Shown here: in pieces, positions 23,490 through 36,112 of the stretch
Layout: each line of letters begins with the position of its first letter
Numbering within the stretch: position 1 is the stretch's first letter
Assembly: GCA_009733775.1 (NCBI GenBank)
Contig: WOGZ01000054.1
Coordinates: forward strand, 1 to 64,000
Direction of reading: 5' to 3'
DNA: 64,000 bases
Source: Alectoria sarmentosa
Lineage: Eukaryota > Ascomycota > Lecanoromycetes > Lecanorales > Parmeliaceae
The notes under the pieces: generated by a model
What the model was told of the DNA's origin: nothing
Database searches by the model: none
Seen by the model: the letters and a program-made list of their open reading frames with translations, nothing else
Translations under genes and position numbers: made by a program

Positions 23490-26400
23490 GAGAAGAAAGC
23501 GAAGAGAAAAATTATATTCATTTTCAAATCGGAAATCTAACGTTTAAACATACGCTTATAAAGCGATAGCATTATAACGATAACGTATAATTTTTATTTA
23601 ATTTAAAGCATAAACGTAAATGCGAAAACGTTAATATGATGATTTAAAAGAAAAGAAAAGTAATTTATATTGACTTAAGACGATAAATGTTAAATATGCT
23701 TCATGATAAAATCATATCATGAATTTTAATATAAATTGAAATGTTGATTGATATCAAATCGATATTAAATCGACGTTAAAACAATTCGAAATGCTCGAAG
23801 CGATTTATAAGACATTTTTAAATGTTAAAATAATATTTGCGTTTTATTAGCGTAATTGTAATGTGGAGAAACGCGAAAATGTCGTTTTTAACGAAGATGA
23901 TCATCTCCACAACCATGAAATTTATAATGATTGATAATTGAATTTTGTTGTTATTTTATAAGCGCGAGAGAGATGTTTTGATCTTTTGTTTCTTTATTGT
24001 TATTTGTTTGTTATATGAAATATCTAAAAGCATAATTGACGTTTCAGTTTAAAACGTATATTATATGTTATATCTCATATTTAAATAGCGTAAATCTGGT
24101 ATTATATATCGCTTTCAGCATAATGCCATTCAACAAAAAACCTTTCAAGTCATATTTCATATTTTGTTCCTTATATTATGATCGTTATTTAACAAAATAA
24201 AGCTTTAGCAATATTCGTTATCGCATATATTGAATTTATAACATAATAGTAAATAAATCATCTTGATAATATATAAACTTGCACATAAAGATACACATAG
24301 ATTTGCACACATCACAATTCAACTTTTGATTCGAGCACTTTGAGAGTTTGGCGACTTTCAATTCATTCAATAACGCGTTTTTTATTTCGCGAAATAAATG
24401 ATAACAAAAGTGTGTTATAAAACAAATAATCATCATCATTATTTGAAAAAGAAATGAAATTCTCAACAGCAACATTTTCACGCGTATAAGATTTAAATTT
24501 GATATGCATAAGTTCGCGCATAAAGAGATTATTATAACGTTTTAAAATGCTCATTTTATGAAATCATTTAAAAAACGCTTTATATTAATAAGAAAAATCG
24601 CATAACGCTTTTATATTCGTATTTCAATTTAATATCAATTTACATCGCGCAATAAATATATAAAAAATGCTTAAAGAAAAAAATGAGTTTTTGATAAACG
24701 CACATTAAAAATGCATTTACTTTTAAAAAAGAAATGTTAAATAAGATTTTGATTATTCATCTCGCTGATATCGATATATTTATTTATAAAATCAAATATA
24801 TACGCAAACGAGCTAATAGAATAATAATTTGAAAATAACTTTATAAGCGTTTTAACATTAAAACAAATTTAAATGATGTTTTTTTCATTTTTCTTCATAT
24901 ATTCTCATATAAAATATTAATAAAATACGTTAATTTTAAAATTGAAATTCAAAAAGCAACGAAATCATTCATATTTTCATATATACGATATAATAATCTT
25001 TTCAATTTGCATAATAATTATCAACGCGCATTCAAAAAAGATTTCATTTTCAATCATGTTTTTTAATAATATTTTTTCAAATTTATCGTATGATTTATGA
25101 TTTGAAATCAAACATAAAATATCGAAGATAATGAAGATAACATTTATTCTGCAATTTATTCAATATATCACGCACATTCATAATAAATTTATTTATGCGA
25201 TTTAAATCAAGAATTTGTGAAGAATTGTTTTTAGACTTTCTTATCGAGCGCGAACTTATAATATTCAATTTTTTATTTATATAACGCTTCTCATCTTTAA
25301 CGATTTTTTTAAACTCCGCGTTATCTTTATCAACTTCATCAATATCGTTAATTTAATTTAAAACATCATTAATTTTTAAAGTGCTTCGATTTTAAATAAA
25401 TAATTAATCAATAAAATTAAAAAGATCAAAAAACATAAAGATTAATCTCTTCGGGGAACAATTTGCGTCTCATAAATATAAGAGAATTAAAGTCTTATTC
25501 ATCGTCGTTATTAAGTGTAAATCTCTTTTTCGAAGTTCGTCGAGACGTAAGAATTTTATCTTTTGTTTTCGTGTTTTTTCGATTCGAGATATGAATTAAC
25601 ATTGCACTTGCTTTGATTGTTATATTGACTTTTAACGTTATAAATTTTCTTTAAGAATTTTGGTTGCTTCGTATGCTCTTAATTGATTTGATAATTTTAA
25701 CAATTTTAATAAATGAAGCATTCGACTTTTGTGAGATTTGTGAAATTGATTGGTTTTGTGAATTAATCTAAGAATTGCTCATTTTATGATTCATTATAAG
25801 AAAAAGCTATTAATACACATAAAACAAAAATCAATGAAGTGAAAATTCAAGATTTAACATTAAGATAAGATGAGGTTATCTAATTGCGAAAATGCATAAT
25901 TTACATCATTGCATAATTTACATTATTTTCGAAGATTTTAAATAAATATAGAAAATAAACAAATATCTCATTTTGAATTATTATTATACGATTTTATAGA
26001 TCAAATTTTTTTAAATCTCTTTTTACGAGATCTTAACGCATCTCAACGTTTTTTTCAATAACGATAATACGAACGCAATTTCAATCAAAACAAACCAACA
26101 ATTTCAATATACATTTATTTCTCAATATCACACTTTTTTACAAAACATCACATAGAATTATGCGATCATTTTATGTATCAATATTTTAATATAAATGTTA
26201 TACACATTATTTATATCGCAATCATAATTCAATATTTAAGACTCATAATTAATTAATGATTTATTTTTAAATTTAATTGACAACATTATATGAATATTGA
26301 ATTTATTACGAATCACGCGCATCGATTTAAGATATAAACAAATTGAATTGCGTAAAAACAAGAAATCGTATCATTTATAAAGAGACGCTCAATGAGACGA

Positions 26401-27080
26401 TTAAACAGATTCATGGATATTATTAATTATGATGTTTTTTTCGCAAATTATAAAATTGATGATCATAACGTAATGATAATAATGAATAAATTAACATTAT
26501 TGTGATAGCAAGCATTACGACATCATAACACATATGCAATAACACTCAATAATGTTATTGATTTCGAATTTTACGTTTTAACAATATCTCACATCTTCGC
26601 ATATTTCTCTAAACATCCCAAAATTAACAATGATATCAAATAATGTAAACAATGCGATTAATACATTATTTTATCATCTTTATTTATCTCAATTTCATCG
26701 TTAATGTCTTTATTTCTCTTTTTTTTATTTATTAAATTTCTTATAATATCACATCTTACGAATAATATGCTTGAATTCTCGCTGCAAAAAAGAAATATAG
26801 GTTTTCGACATATCGATTATAAGCAATCAAGATTTCGAATTACGAAAGATCAAAAACGTTAACATTTTATAAAATACAAAACAAGAAATGAATTTAAATG
26901 AATAAATTATGAAAAAAATGAATTTATAACGTTTTTTAATTGAAATATAAAATATAAACATTTTATTATACTTAATAAAATAATGAAATTTAATAACAAA
27001 ATAAATGTGCGCGCAATTGAAAAAACGTTAACGTTATTAACTTCGACAAAATGCAATAATTATCATTAACATATTATTTA
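23490..27080. other. AT-rich DNA with one Cys-rich minus-strand frame
   Basis: Nothing is firmly identifiable. On the minus strand, ORFs at 24,363-24,554 and 24,236-24,481 join if one frameshift near 24,375 is allowed. The second ends KLSKCSNQKLNCDVCKSMCIF, a Cys-rich patch (C-x7-C-x2-C-x3-C) that could be zinc-binding. I considered the Cys-rich tail of fungal RecQ-like helicase genes, but found no helicase motif upstream. Confidence 0.35.
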
Positions 27081-27082
27081 AT

Positions 27083-28330
27083 TTGATTAACAATGCGTCG
27101 CTTAATGATTCGATTAATGATATCATTAAATACAATAATATAAATCTAATGAAATTTTCGTTAATCGATGCTTCATTTATTTCATCTCTTTTAAAATTCT
27201 TTATAAAAGACTTTATAAATGATTTTGATAAATTAACGCTCAAACAAAATGAGAGAGATCAAAATCTCATATTTCCGTCATTTCATCGCATATCAATTAT
27301 TAATTTATTTGAAAAGATATTTTATGCTTAAGTCAACATAAAGCTTAAATCTTTTATTATAATTTTTGATTTATAATATTAAGTTGCAAATGTTAATAAA
27401 CATGATTATCAAAATTTATTTGAGATTTTTGAGCTTTTTAACGATATACAAATTTTAAAAGAATTTTCTCAAACAATTAACATTATTAAAAAATATATAT
27501 ATTAATAATTTCTTATTATAAAGTTACGAAGACAAAAAATGATAATTATAAATTAATAACATCTTATATAAGACGCACAGAACATCGATAAATTTATTAT
27601 TAAAATGATGTATTTTTTTAATCTTATACATCTTTTCAAAACCGCATTTTTGACAAACTCATATCATATCAAAATACATATTGAATTAACGCATTTCGTT
27701 AATAGATTTAACGAATTATATCATTTTATGATTTAAACGACTTTTATCAAATCTTGTTTTAAAAAATATGCGAGAAATAAAAATGTTACGAAAGTTATGT
27801 TGTTATCAAATTGCGTTTATTATCAATACTTATAAATTAATTATTGATATCGTTTATTCAAATATCATCTTAATAAAATTTACATTATAAAAAAAAACTT
27901 TATTAACAATGCAATGATTTTAAAAATTATTTCTATTTTAATTAATCCTCTGATGTCTTTATTATAATTTCAATTAAATCAAAATAATTATTTTATCTCT
28001 TTTCATTTCAGCGTTAAAAAGTTGTTTTTATTAAATAAAGACTTTATATATTTTAATCAATAACAAATTCATTATCAAGAAATTAACATTCTTTTTAATT
28101 ATCATTATAAAAACCCTATAATCAAAAAGCTATCTATTTACAAAAGTCATTTTATTATAAAAATTATTTGAAATAATAAAATTAAAGATATTTATTCGTT
28201 TATGCAATTCTCGCCTCTCCGCGTAAAATTAAAATTTATAATTCACGATCAAACTCATCTAATCAACTTTTCAAAATTTCCAATTATTTATTTATTTTTA
28301 ATGACCTTTATTGATGCATTTAAATTATAT
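27083..28330 (+). pseudogene. Second unidentified RIP-mutated coding-like tract
   Basis: I do not recognise this product. The plus-strand frame is open from 27,083 to 27,331 and then stays readable for about 1 kb, with stops separated by long motif-like stretches such as QNLFEIFELFNDIQILKEF, HIELTHFVNRFNELYHFM, SNCVYYQYL and QIHYQEINILFNYHYKNP. Proline is almost absent, as expected if CCN codons were mutated to Ser/Leu/Phe. Conserved-looking Tyr/His/Cys clusters suggest a large transposon protein. The opposite-strand ORF at 27,037-27,243 is probably a shadow. Confidence 0.4.
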
Positions 28331-31300
28331 CGAAATATATATTAAGTGATAATAAGCATTTATGTCACGATTATTAAATTTAATTAAAAAGAGCGTAAGA
28401 AACGTGCAAATATATTATTTTTGACGTTGAATTCTCATGTTAATAACTTCTTCGATGTCATTAAAATGTTTAAATTTGATTTGATAATTTTAAACAAAGA
28501 CGTTATTATCGAAATCAATAACGTTAAATATATGCTTTATATATATATCATAACTTTCATCGAAAACATGAAACAATAAATGAAAAATTTTGAATTTGAC
28601 TTTTTATTAACAAATCGTGAATATGAAAAATGTTTTATTATGAAATTACAAAAGATCAATTTAACGTTTAAAATTCTGTTTAATGTATAATATTATCACA
28701 AAATATTATTTGAGAAAAGATATACGAAAACTTTTATAATAACAAAAATATAAACGTATTTTTAAGCCTTAAAAATGAGCGGAAAGTAAACTTCATTAAT
28801 TCGTATCGCTTTCACATTAAACATCATTCATTTTAAATTTATAAATGCTACGCATTTGAAATTTGCAAACATAATTAAACAAGCGCAATATTATCTCATC
28901 GATGTTATTTTTATTTAAGACGGTTTCATTGTTTATGCTATTGAATTGAAACACTTTTCATTTTCATTTATATAAAAAAGATTTCAATCGTTAACGTATC
29001 ATTTCAAGAATTACAAAATGTAGAAATGCGCATAATTATCGATTATCATATCGATTTTATTACATATCTGATTATAATGATGTTAAATTCAATTTTTATA
29101 TCTCAAAGCTGTGAAAATTACGATTTATTTAAGTTTTAATCTCGATATTATCGATTTTATCATTTAATGTTATACATTAATAATCAAAAATAACATTATC
29201 ATTTTATCGTATAATATAAATAATCAGAATCGAGCCGAATTACTCATCATTTTACGTTTTATTAAAAAAACATTTCAGCGTTTTTATCAATGCGCCGCCC
29301 TTATTTTAATATTCGATTTCAAAAAAAAAGAATTTTCAAATTCATTAAAAAGCACGTTTATTATATTTCAAAACAATTTCAATAAAGAGTTTAAAATAAA
29401 TATCAAATTCGAGAATAATGAGTTATGAGATTTCAATAAATCTAACTTTGATGCTTTGACGAAATCATTTTCAATTAATAATAAAATCTTCAAAAAGACA
29501 ATAATCTATCGCAACTTCATAAATCGATTTAATGTGTATATAAACTTGTATTTCGATGAGGTTGCGTTTAAATATGTTATTTTTAATAACGTCGTTATCT
29601 TTTCTAATAAAAATAAACATCGATACGAACTTCAAGCCAAAGAGAAACTCATTCTTGATTGACTCTTTTAATGATTTCAAAGTTAATGTCTTATATACGA
29701 ATTATCGAGAAATAATCAAAATGTTGTTAAGTAAGAAAATCATATATCAAATAATTCGATTCGCACTCTCCGAAGCATTCGTTGCCATAAAACAAAATTT
29801 AACATTTCGACTTTTAATTATTCATTAATAATGCCCTAATTTATTTGATGCGTTATTATTATATTTTAAAAAGTCAAAAAACGAGCAAATCGATTTTCAT
29901 TTCATCGTAATTGACGATACGAGTTATAAAAAATCAATTGCAATGAGTTATTTATAAAGATTTTATGTTCAAAGTTAATTTGAATGATCGCTTTAATCAA
30001 GACGTTTAAAATGAAATAATTCATTTATAATCATATTATGATAGATTTATGAAATTGATTTTGAAAAGCGTAATGTGACATTAATTTATATATATGATAT
30101 ATAATGATGTCAGAAATTAACATTTATAAATAAGTAAATTTAAAATCTTCGTATTCTCTCTGCATTCTCTCCGTTATTCAATTTTTACATTTTTTTAACC
30201 TCATTATATTATTGTGTATTAAATGTTATTATTATAACAAAAAAATTAAGAAAAATTAATTACGATTTATAAAAAATTTAAACATCGAATCGTTTTTAAG
30301 ATAAGCGATTTTATAATAATTAGATTTATTTAATTAACGCGTTTTAACGAAATCTTTTTGCACGAGCTTTTCAAAAATAAATTTAAACTTTTCACACATT
30401 TAATTATAATAAAAGATTTCGAAAAGTTCAAATTAAATTCAATATTATAAACGCTATATTTTAAGATATTTAATATTATAAAAGTTATTAAATTATTTGA
30501 AATTAAATGTAAAAAGCATTATATTATGAATGTCAAGCGAATTACAAAAGATAATAAAGCGAAACGTCTGAAGAGAGGGGACTTCATTTTGTTATTAGAT
30601 TTAAATTATGATATTCAATTCATATAATTTGCTTGTGAGTTGTTATTTTAATTTCTCATTTTTCATTATCGAGTTGTTTTTTTCTTCATATTACATTGAT
30701 GAGCGATTTATTTTTACGCTGAATTATACATTTTTATTTTATGTTATTGAGTTAATGATTGTCGAGATTGTTGAATTAATTATTATTATTATCGTTTTCA
30801 AGATTATTAATATTAATTATTTCGATTCTCTACTTTGTAATTCGCTATATGTTTTTTTGAAAAAAGATCGTGAACTTCAAGTCTTGTTTTATAATTTATA
30901 AATATATTTAATTTACGCAAATTTCATAATAACATAAGAGCATTTAACATATAAATATCAAAGCGTAAAGTTAACATATGTGTATAAAGTTCAAAATGCG
31001 CACATTGCATCTTCTACATTTAATCATATTATTTTTTTTATTATTATAAAACACATTTATCTCGAATTTTGCATCTCATCATATCGATGTTTATTTTTTC
31101 AAAAACACATAAATTACTTTTTAATATATTTTAGAAACAATTAAATATTTATAATTCTTTTTCAATCTTAATTTTTTCATAATAAAAATTAACATAATTT
31201 AACAAGCACAATATATTTTATTCATATTGTCGCATCTCAGACATACATAACAACATACACATCGTCATAAGATACGTCATTATTATAAAATAAATGATTA

Positions 31301-31970
31301 TGATTTATGAAACCTATAATTGATTAAATGTGTATTCAATTTCATAAATTGAGAATAAATAATCAATCTTTTTAAATCAATTATTTATACATTAATGAAT
31401 GTGATAATAACGTTATATTTATTCGAAAAGAAATAAGCGTAATTATAAAAAAGCGAAAAATCAAATTAAAGCAAAATTGAAAAAGACATAAAAATATGAA
31501 GCGATTATAAAGATATATGTCTTTTTCGTTTATCGCAATATCGACGATAATGATAATAAATTCAATTTTATGAGTGATAACAATATTTTTAAAACGATTA
31601 TTAAGACGATGATAATGCGACGTTTTCAACACGATTACATTAATAACATTACATAAATTGAAATTGAACATATCTTTTCACTTTTAATAAGATTTTCGAA
31701 TATTTTAATTCTTTTCACAATTGATAATATGATTAAACATTTGACATATAATAACAATTATTGATAATGTTATAGATTGTTTAATATTTCATTATCTCGA
31801 TATTATTTCAACGCTCTCGCTCTTTTTCTGACGATCTTTTAATTATCATTATATTTCCCATTTTATTTTAAGTTCAAATTTTAATGAATTAAACACATTA
31901 AATGATGAAATAAACACACGTTGACGACATTTTATCGATTTTGAATAAAATAGAGATCAACAACAAAATG
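28330..31970. other. AT-rich RIP-degraded DNA, no identifiable gene
   Basis: Overlapping ORFs on both strands at 29,456-29,828 are open simultaneously, so strand cannot be decided and no family motif is visible. ORFs at 30,608-30,901 (hydrophobic, Phe/Ile-rich) and 31,381-31,671 also lack motifs. A small G-rich string (GAAGAGAGGGGACTTC) occurs at about 30,570. Confidence 0.55.
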
Positions 31971-32569
31971 TGATAATAAGATATATATAAGATGAAGAAC
32001 TGACGATGTCGTGTGTTTAGAGATGTTATTTGACAAGTTTCGAGGTCGGAATGTATAATATGTCATATGCTCTGAAACGTGCATGAAATTTCAGCGTTAA
32101 TAAATTCTTCGAGCGGTATTTTAAAGGATCTTGAAGATGTTTAATCAGGTTAATGATATGTTTCGAAATCAATTTAAAGATGTTGCGAAGTTGCCTCGGC
32201 TGTTTAAAAGAAATTGTTTCGATTATCATTGATTATTTAATAAATGATTTATAATGATGTTTATGTCAAAAGAGAATAAGTCTTTACGCGAATCATAAGA
32301 TGTTTTTTTAAATTAACATTTTTTCGCAAAAATAATATAGCGATGACACAAAAATGATAACAGTTTTTTGCGCGAATCGCATATAATATACGCGATCTTT
32401 TTAAAGGGTTATTTGGAATGTATCGTTAAAAGAAGTTGAAATCAAATTAAATTTCATAATAATGTTTTAAAGTGCGCAAAGCAATTGATATCGAGAAAAC
32501 ATTTTGAAATAATAATTAATAATAATTCGAAGACAAGCGATCACAGCGTCATGCGCATAGTAAAATAAA

Positions 32570-32652
32570 CAAAACGAAATAAGTTGAGCAGAGCGGAATA
32601 AGTAAAATGAAATGCGTATAACGAAATGCGCATAGCGAAATGCGCACAGCTT
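32570..32652. repeat. 14-bp tandem repeat
   Basis: The unit GAAATGCGCATAGC and variants (GAAATGCGTATAAC, GAAATGCGCACAGC) repeat in register from about 32,610 to 32,652, with more degraded units such as GAATAAGTAAAAT upstream. It overlaps the minus-strand ORF 32,541-32,735, which is therefore low-complexity. Confidence 0.75.
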
Positions 32653-32752
32653 AATGAAATTATAATAATAAGATATGAATCATGATGAGCTCGATTAAAG
32701 GAGGATATTTTCGCAGACCTGATGATGCTTTTCACATATATTTAAAATCAAA

Positions 32753-32878
32753 AATATTAATGTGAAAATTCGTGCAGTGCAAATATCAATGCGGGAATTC
32801 GTATAATGTAAATATTAATGTGAGCATTTATGTAGTGTAGATATCAATGCGAGCATTCATGCAATGCAAATATAACAT
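32753..32878. repeat. 29-bp satellite, 4 units plus a partial
   Basis: Units begin exactly at 32,753, 32,782, 32,811 and 32,840, with a partial at 32,869. Consensus is AATATCAATGCGAGCATTCG plus TGCAGTGCA. All differences between units are transitions except two or three sites. No open frame is maintained because 29 is not a multiple of three. Confidence 0.9.
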
Positions 32879-33299
32879 TAAAGATAATAAAGAATACACA
32901 AAATGTTCACCGCAAGTTGATTGAAAACAGATGTTAAAAAATGATTAAAGATATGCTAAAAGAAAAGTGAAATATCATTGAATTTATGTCAACAAAATGA
33001 TAATAAGGAAAAAAATTCTCAACAATCTCATAATAAGATGTCAACAATTTATTAACAATTTGTCGAAAATTTGTCGACAAATAATCGGCCCGTTTGTCAA
33101 TAAAGTCAAATCTTGTTGTTAATAAATCTTTATTGCGTTTAATAAGCTTTAATCAAATGAATAATTGATTTATAATTTGAACATATTATTATCGGGAAAA
33201 ATTTGTTAAATATATTTTAATATATTGTTGACAAATCATTTAATCGTATATGAGCGACGATAAGGTTGTTGCGAAATTTGCGTCAATTTTGAATTTGAT

Positions 33300-35970
33300 A
33301 TAATCGCGCGTATATGATGCGTCTCATTTTGAATAAAGAGATTTAAAACGTATTTTTTAAGATTTTTTAATGATTTCGATTTTAAATAAATGTGAAAATA
33401 TTGTTTATTTTAAGACATTTCAAAATTATCGATTTTTTTTTAATTAAATACGAATTTAAAATTTAACGTATTATATATAATTTTGATTATTGTCAAAAGT
33501 AAAAAAAGTTATTTTGTTAATATTTTTAATTCTTCGAAATTATGCGATTATGAATTAATTTAAATTTTCGTTTTTTTAAATAATTGAAAATGTTATGATT
33601 ATTTCATTTTTCGTTTTTCGAGTTATTATAAAAATATTCGAATTGATTATAAGATTCAATATCTTGATAAATAATTAACGATATATTAATTCGAATGTTT
33701 TTTATATATATGTATTAAAGGCACGAAGAGTTTATCAAGAATTGATTTTATATGTTATTATGATTATAAAAGGTTTTGATAAAGGGGTTAAAGAATAAAA
33801 TGAAGATGTAAAAAAAAAAGATGAGACATTAAAAACGATTTTATCAAATATAACAAATTTTGTTTTAAAGATAAAAGTTTTATCAAAAATCAAACGCAGA
33901 AAATAATAATTTAAGAGAAACAAATTTAAAAAGTTTTTTAATTTTTTTAATATGCATATAAATCTTTATTTGATTGAAAATATAAAAAAATATATGATAA
34001 TAATAAATTTTAATGTGTTAATAAACGAATTAAAATATAAATAAAGAGATTTGCATTATGATAAAGAATTATTAATAATTTTTATATAAGATTTTTAAAA
34101 ATATGATCGATGCTGTTGCGTTTTTTAATTTTATAAATTATTTATTTATTTATTAAAGACGTTATAAAATAATTATTGCGATTGAATTTCATGAAAATAT
34201 GAAATTATGATCATTTAAAGATGTGCGAGATATTGAAATAATTAAATATTTAATATTTAATGTTTATAAAAAGCTTTTTTTTTATTAAAAAGCAAATTTG
34301 AAAAGGAGTTGAAAAAGAAGATATTCAAAATGTGATAAAAAATATTAATTATCGATTTTCTCAGTTTTTTTTCAAAGATTTTATATTAAACGCAATTCAT
34401 TTTCGCATTAAGGTTATTATGAATTTGATAAAACTTTTTTCACAACATAATTTTATTTAATATTTGATAATGATATATCGTCAAAATTATGAAATTCGAA
34501 TATTAAATTTTGAAATGAGATTATTAAAGTGATATCGACGAATAAGTTTCATAAATGTATAAATATATTTATTATTTAAATATAATATGTTATTTAAAGA
34601 TAAGTTGTTAAAGATTTTTATAGAAATAATAAGTGATATATATATAAAATTGATGATTATCTTCATATAGAGAATATCAAAAACAAATTAAATCAATGTT
34701 TTTCTCATATATATCAACGAAAAAGATATATTTTTTGTGTCGTATATGTTTATTCGTTGATTAAAATGAGAGATGAAAACGAAAATGAAGATTCGATAAT
34801 AATAAATTCGATGTTAAATTTATTTGTGTATACACGCAGGGGGGAGCAATAACATATTTACGAATTATTTATAATGAATGATGAAAAGTTTTATATGATT
34901 GAGATGTCGAAGAAACTTAATTAATTTAAAAAAAATAAGAATAATTATGCATTATATTATATTTAAGAGATAACATATTTATGATATAAAATAAATAAAT
35001 AAATGTGTTAAAGGTTTCGAAAATGAAATATTTATGTGATTTATATTAGAGTGTGTATAATATTTTCAAGTGATTTGCATATGAGCCTGCGAGAGGTTTC
35101 GAGAAAAATTAAAGATAAATATCAATATTGTTTGATCTCTTGTCTGATCTCGCGACGTTTATATTAATCTTTATTTAATATCGCAACGATTTAAATTGAA
35201 AAATATGAAATCGTTTCGAGATCGATTTGAATTTTAAAAAAAGAATTTAGGTCTTTAAATCGTCTTCAATCGTTTTCAAACCGTTTTCAAATCGTTTTCA
35301 AATCGCGAAATAATATTTTCTGATATAAATATAAATATCGTTTAAAAACAATCTTGAGATCGTTTCGAAATTTTTTGAAAATCGATATCAATATAATAAG
35401 AGTTTTATATCAAAGTCGATATTAAGTTTTTGCAAATGGGCTTTACAGTATTTTATTGCGTATGTAAACATAATTTAATAACGCACGATCGACAATTATT
35501 ATAAAATCGTCAAATGAATTAATTTATGACTTCGTATTCAATAAAGGTTTTGATTTATTAATATTAAATTTATCATAATAAGATTATATTAAGATTAAAA
35601 TCGAAATAATCGACGTTATTAATTTCGCTCAAATAAGTCAAAAATTTCATTATAATCATAAATATTAATTTATATATTTTAAAAAAAGAGATGAGATATT
35701 ATTTCGTTTGCATAAAAATTATTTTATATTTTAATTTATTAACGTTATTAAAGTCGATAAGCTTGATTAAAGATACGTAAATTTTTTCGAAATTATCAAT
35801 AAGATAAAAAAGCAAATTTATCGTTTCGATATTTTCGATTATTAATAAATTCATTCAATCTTTTCAATTATATAATTAAAATCATAATTTGATATAAATT
35901 TATTCGATAAGTCTTTATTGAATAAATTTGATTTAGTTTATATTGAAGAAGATATCGTCGAATATAAATC
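33300..35970. other. AT-rich RIP-degraded DNA flanking family B copy 1
   Basis: No assignable domain or ORF was found; the minus-strand ORF 33,735-33,923 is hydrophobic low-complexity sequence. A G-run (GCAGGGGGGAGCAAT) occurs at about 34,838. At 35,265-35,300 the phrase AATCG-TTTTCAAA is repeated four times in a row. The last five bases before the element (TTATA, 35,971-35,975) are its target duplication. Confidence 0.6.
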
Positions 35971-35975
35971 TTATA
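35971..35975. repeat. Target site duplication (left), family B copy 1
   Basis: TTATA immediately before the 5' LTR is repeated immediately after the 3' LTR at 43,407-43,411. Five bases is the usual duplication length for copia elements. The low complexity of the surroundings makes chance possible, but position and length are exact. Confidence 0.75.
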
Positions 35976-36100
35976 TGTCGAAATTCAGGTTATGTGATAG
36001 GTTACGTGACACGAACGCATGCGTTTGTAGCATAAGTCGCATTTTTCTTCATAGCACTCTTAGAATAATATAATTAAGTGTTTTATATTATATTTTTATA
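35976..36100 (+). repeat. 5' LTR, family B copy 1
   Basis: 125 bp, TG at the start and TA (from CA) at the end. It aligns over its whole length, with very few or no gaps, to 43,282-43,406, 46,297-46,421 and 50,899-51,022. It holds remnants of two GGTCACGTGATA boxes and of a palindrome around GCGCATGCGC. The LTR should carry the element promoter and polyadenylation signals. Confidence 0.93.
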
Positions 36101-36102
36101 GA

Positions 36103-36112
36103 TTATGAGCTC
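36103..36112 (+). other. Primer-binding site, initiator tRNA-Met type
   Basis: TTATGAGCTC lies two bases after the LTR and corresponds to TTATGAGCCC with one C-to-T change. It is complementary to the anticodon arm of initiator tRNA-Met, as in Drosophila copia. Confidence 0.75.

Larger units (their letters stand above)
31980..33300. other. Less mutated non-coding region with satellites
   Basis: This region retains more G and C than its flanks. It holds a 14-bp repeat, a 29-bp satellite and, near 33,020-33,080 and 33,225, a cluster of TCAACAATTT / TTGTCGACAA motifs like those at 22.33-22.56 kb and 40.98-41.10 kb. The minus-strand ORF 32,026-32,229 has mixed composition but no recognised domain, and I do not call it a gene. 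Confidence 0.5.

Noticed and set aside
24236..27000. Telomere-linked RecQ-like helicase pseudogene
   Set aside because: Only a Cys-rich patch is suggestive; no helicase motif was found upstream on the minus strand.
29456..29828. Overlapping ORFs on both strands as a real gene
   Set aside because: Both strands are open over the same bases without any family motif, so neither can be supported.
32026..32229. Possible small host gene on the minus strand (67 codons, mixed composition)
   Set aside because: No domain, no coding neighbours, and the other frames are similarly open in this less mutated stretch.
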